A program made the position numbers and the translations under genes. Below are positions 61,567 through 64,000 of a DNA stretch of 64,000 nt, piece by piece; positions within the stretch are counted from its first letter, which is position 1, and every line of letters starts with the position of its first letter. The notes under the pieces were generated by a model. It was not told where the DNA came from. It was given only the letters and a program-made list of their open reading frames with translations, and ran no database searches. Origin of the DNA: Saprospiraceae bacterium (GTDB lineage: Bacteria; Bacteroidota; Bacteroidia; Chitinophagales; Saprospiraceae); NCBI GenBank assembly GCA_019638455.1, contig JAHBTU010000001.1, forward strand, positions 1,441,501-1,505,500, given 5' to 3'.

Positions 61567-63753
61567 ATGCCCACCCTCGCACCGACAAAAAAACAAAAAA
61601 CCGCCCCCGTCAACCCAATGGCACGCGCCGTTCTGGAGCAGGCCTTCCGCCTCATGGCCACCGCCAAGTCCATGACAGAGACCTACGAGGCCAATTTCAA
61701 ATTCGTCAGCAAGTATGTCCACGCCACTTCACGCGGCCACGAGGCCATCCAGTTGGCCGTCGGGATGCAGCTGCTCCCCCAAGACTACGCCTACCTCTAC
61801 TACCGCGACGACGCGATGTTGCTCGGCATGGGGCTGCGCCCCTACGAGCTCATGCTCCAACTCATGGCCAAACGCGACGACCCCTTCTCCGCCGGGCGCT
61901 CCTATTATTGCCACCCTAGCCTGCGCCGCCCCGATTTCCCCAAAATCCCCCACCAAAGCAGCGCCACCGGGATGCAAGCCATTCCCGCCACGGGTTCGGC
62001 CTTGGGATTTTGGTACAAAGAGCAAATGCGAATACCGTTTATGGAGGACGGCACAGCCCCTGTCGAAACGATGGTTGACTTGGAAAACCCTTACCCTTAC
62101 CACTTCAAGTCGCAGTCGCCAGCCACCCATCACCCATCACCCATCGTTGTCTGCTCTCTGGGCGATGCCTCCGTCACCGAAGGCGAAGTAGCCGAGGCCT
62201 TCCAAATGGCGGTGCTGAAAAAACTCCCGATTCTCTACCTCGTGCAGGACAACGGCTGGGACATCTCGGCCAACGCCGCCGAAACCCGCGTCGCCAATGC
62301 CGCCGAATACGCGCGGGGATTTCCCGGCCTCGAGGCCGTCAGCATCGAGGGCAATGACTTTGAGGAATGCTGGAAAACCGTCGCCGATATTGTTGAAAAA
62401 ATCCGCCGCGAGCGACGCCCGTTTTTGCTCCACGCGCGCGTCCCGTTGCTGAACCACCACACCTCCGGCGTGCGCAAGGAATGGTACCGCGACGACCTCG
62501 ACGAGCACGCCCGCCGCGACCCCTACCCTATTTTGCGCAAGACTTTGCTGGAAAACGGCTTTTCGGAAAAAGAACTCCAAAAAATCGAAAAAGAGGCCAT
62601 TGCAACGGTCGAAGCGGATTTTGAGCAAGCCAAAAACGCCGAAGACCCACGCCCAGAAGACCTTTACACCCACGACTTCGCCCCCACGCCCATCACCGAA
62701 GAACGCGGCGAACGCTCGCCCCAAAACCGCGAACCGAAGGTCATGGTGGACTGCGCCCTCTTCGCCATCGAGGAGCTCATGCGCAAGCACCCCGAATGCC
62801 TGCTCTACGGCCAAGACGTGGGCCGACGGCTCGGCGGCGTGTTCCGCGAGGCCGCCACATTGGCCGAAAAATTCGGCGACCACCGCGTGTTCAACACGCC
62901 CATCCAAGAGGCATTCATCATCGGCAGCACCGTCGGCATGAGCGCCGTGGGGCTAAAGCCCATCGTCGAGGTGCAGTTCGCCGACTACATCTGGCCGGGG
63001 CTGAACCAACTCTTCACCGAGGTCGCCCGCAGCTGTTACCTCACCAACGGCAAATGGCCGGTCAGTTGCGTGGTGCGCGTCCCCATCGGCGCTTATGGCA
63101 GCGGCGGCCCCTACCACAGCAGCAGCGTGGAGACCGTCGTGACCAACGTTCGCGGCGTGAAAATCGCCTATCCGAGCAATGGCGCCGACCTGAAAGGCCT
63201 GCTCAAAGCCGCCTACTACGACCCGAACCCCGTCGTCATTTTTGAGCACAAGGGTCTCTACTGGTCGAAAGTGCGCGGTACCGAAACCGCCCGCACCATA
63301 GAGCCGGACGAGGATTACGTCGTCCCCTTCGGCAAAGCCAGAACGGTCTTGACGGCTGAAAACGAATGGGTCGAAAAAGGCGAAACACTTGGCATCGTCA
63401 CTTACGGCATGGGGGTGCATTGGGCCTTGAACGCCGCAAACGACCGCTTCAAGGGCCGCGTGGAAATCCTCGACCTGCGCACCCTCCACCCACTCGACGA
63501 AGAGGCTATGTATGCGCTTGCCCAACGGCACGGCAAGGTGCTCGTCGTCACAGAAGAGCAGGTGAACAACTCCTTCGCCCAGACTTTGGCCGCTCGCATC
63601 CAAGAGCACTGCTTCCAATGGCTCGACGCGCCCGTGCGCACCATCGGCGCGGCGAATATGCCCGCCGTGCCGCTCCATTCGACCTTGGAGCAGGAGATGA
63701 TTCCCTCGATTGAAAAAGTGGGCGACGCGATGGAGGGGATGTTGAAATGGTGA
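61567..63753 (+). CDS. 2-oxoacid dehydrogenase E1, alpha-beta fusion
   Basis: This thiamine-diphosphate enzyme decarboxylates a 2-oxoacid in a PDH/BCKDH-type complex. From ATG 61567 (MPTLAPTKKQKTAPVNPMAR) the product has 728 residues; the longer open frame to 61408 is repeat sequence. The E1-alpha half (to about 360) has YYRDDAMLLGMGLRPYELML, the ThDP motif VVCSLGDASVTEGEVAEAFQ with DNGWDIS, and PFLLHARVPLLNHHTSGVRK. The E1-beta half has DCALFAIEELMRKHPECLLY, GQDVGRRLGGVFRE, PIVEVQFADYIWPGLNQLFT and VVRVPIGAYGSGGPYHSSSV. Such single-chain enzymes are usual in Bacteroidota. The substrate (pyruvate or branched-chain) is unresolved. Confidence 0.92.
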   Translation: MPTLAPTKKQKTAPVNPMARAVLEQAFRLMATAKSMTETYEANFKFVSKYVHATSRGHEAIQLAVGMQLLPQDYAYLYYRDDAMLLGMGLRPYELMLQLMAKRDDPFSAGRSYYCHPSLRRPDFPKIPHQSSATGMQAIPATGSALGFWYKEQMRIPFMEDGTAPVETMVDLENPYPYHFKSQSPATHHPSPIVVCSLGDASVTEGEVAEAFQMAVLKKLPILYLVQDNGWDISANAAETRVANAAEYARGFPGLEAVSIEGNDFEECWKTVADIVEKIRRERRPFLLHARVPLLNHHTSGVRKEWYRDDLDEHARRDPYPILRKTLLENGFSEKELQKIEKEAIATVEADFEQAKNAEDPRPEDLYTHDFAPTPITEERGERSPQNREPKVMVDCALFAIEELMRKHPECLLYGQDVGRRLGGVFREAATLAEKFGDHRVFNTPIQEAFIIGSTVGMSAVGLKPIVEVQFADYIWPGLNQLFTEVARSCYLTNGKWPVSCVVRVPIGAYGSGGPYHSSSVETVVTNVRGVKIAYPSNGADLKGLLKAAYYDPNPVVIFEHKGLYWSKVRGTETARTIEPDEDYVVPFGKARTVLTAENEWVEKGETLGIVTYGMGVHWALNAANDRFKGRVEILDLRTLHPLDEEAMYALAQRHGKVLVVTEEQVNNSFAQTLAARIQEHCFQWLDAPVRTIGAANMPAVPLHSTLEQEMIPSIEKVGDAMEGMLKW

Positions 63754-63813
63754 GTCGTCCCACTTTACTGAACATTCAAAGCACAGGAGCGCAAGACCCG
63801 CACGAGGCGAGAG

Positions 63814-63886
63814 CGCGGTACTGCCTCGCCACTGCGCGGGCGGGGTCGTCCCTCCCACCGCCACGCTTGTTGCGGGCAGTACCGCG
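63814..63886. other. Inverted repeat downstream of an FGE-like gene
   Basis: CGCGGTACTGCC at 63814-63825 is inverted as GGCAGTACCGCG at 63875-63886 around a GC-rich 49-bp interior. It lies between the E1 gene and the convergent FGE-like gene, 47 bp after the latter's stop. It could be a terminator-like structure or the hairpin that follows a variable repeat in a diversity-generating retroelement. Confidence 0.5.
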
Positions 63887-63932
63887 ACCCGGCTTGACCT
63901 TGCTCAATTGATGGCCGGACTCGACATCCTCT

Positions 63933-64000
63933 TCACTGCGGAGACGAAGCCACGCGGAAGCCGAGGGAGTAGCCGCGGTTGAGGCCGCGAAGCGAGACGC
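63933..64000 (-). CDS. C-terminus of a formylglycine-generating-enzyme (SUMF1)-like protein, partial
   Basis: On the minus strand the frame enters from the right edge and reads VSLRGLNRGYSLGFRVASSP-Q, then TGA at 63933. The RG...YSLGFRVA pattern is the end of FGE-sulfatase (SUMF1) domains, a C-type-lectin-like fold. Only 22 codons are inside the window, so nothing can be said on catalytic residues. In Bacteroidota such domains are either non-catalytic surface binders or targets of diversity-generating retroelements. Confidence 0.6.
   Translation of the reverse strand, partial: VSLRGLNRGYSLGFRVASSPQ

Overview
The window reads as a piece of a Bacteroidota chromosome, most likely a Saprospira-type relative. 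The evidence is a type IX secretion C-terminal sorting domain, a TonB-dependent receptor, CcsA-type cytochrome c biogenesis, genes without obvious Shine-Dalgarno sites, and a few TAnnTTTG-type promoter sites. The species cannot be fixed from the sequence alone. I see no tRNA, rRNA, transposase or integrase.

Layout. 1-24 kb is mostly housekeeping: formate-tetrahydrofolate ligase (cut by the left edge), argS, surE, two paralogous secreted LysM proteins, a TonB receptor behind a TPP riboswitch, an NadR-like ATPase, era, dihydroorotase, OmpA and coiled-coil envelope proteins, a C-terminal processing protease and an Lrp regulator. 43-64 kb is again mostly housekeeping: trxB, CcsA/CcmF-like and CXXXY-type CcmE haem handling, murI, a large GT-C glycosyltransferase with TPRs, an ECF sigma factor, lysA, an ATE-like transferase, and a fused 2-oxoacid dehydrogenase E1. 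The right edge cuts the end of a formylglycine-generating-enzyme-like gene.

The centre (24.3-43.0 kb) is a type III-A CRISPR-Cas island entirely on the minus strand. In transcription order it holds cas1, a DUF3761-like membrane protein, cas2, an array of 62 identical 36-bp repeats with 61 spacers, cas6, a nested repeat insertion with a broken PRiA4-ORF3-like gene, and cas10-csm2-csm3-csm4-csm5. The operon then continues, with 4-50 bp gaps, into an accessory cassette: a putative effector-associated-domain (EAD) protein with a TIR-like/DUF4062-like C-terminus, an EAD-Rossmann-TIR protein, a stand-alone copy of that Rossmann-like domain, a CcbP-like calcium-binding protein (broken), a 49-aa protein and a DUF3843-like protein (broken). 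Cas10 keeps the GGDD cyclase motif but has no visible HD nuclease, and I see no CARF effector. The obvious hypothesis is that this TIR/EAD cassette is the effector arm of the CRISPR system.

The spacers are informative. Read on the plus strand, many keep a coding frame (one encodes a P-loop), which fits minus-strand crRNAs complementary to phage mRNA. Six spacers tile one short conserved coding stretch, and several other pairs overlap.

A second theme is a dense population of short non-autonomous repeats, here called A to F. A is about 180 bp without terminal inverted repeats. B has 14-bp TIRs and 9-bp target duplications. C is about 105 bp. D and F share the TIR core ACTTAGGCAGG. E has the TIR GTCTCACAAGT. 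Several are nested, and one A copy has cleanly disrupted a beta-helix surface protein gene.
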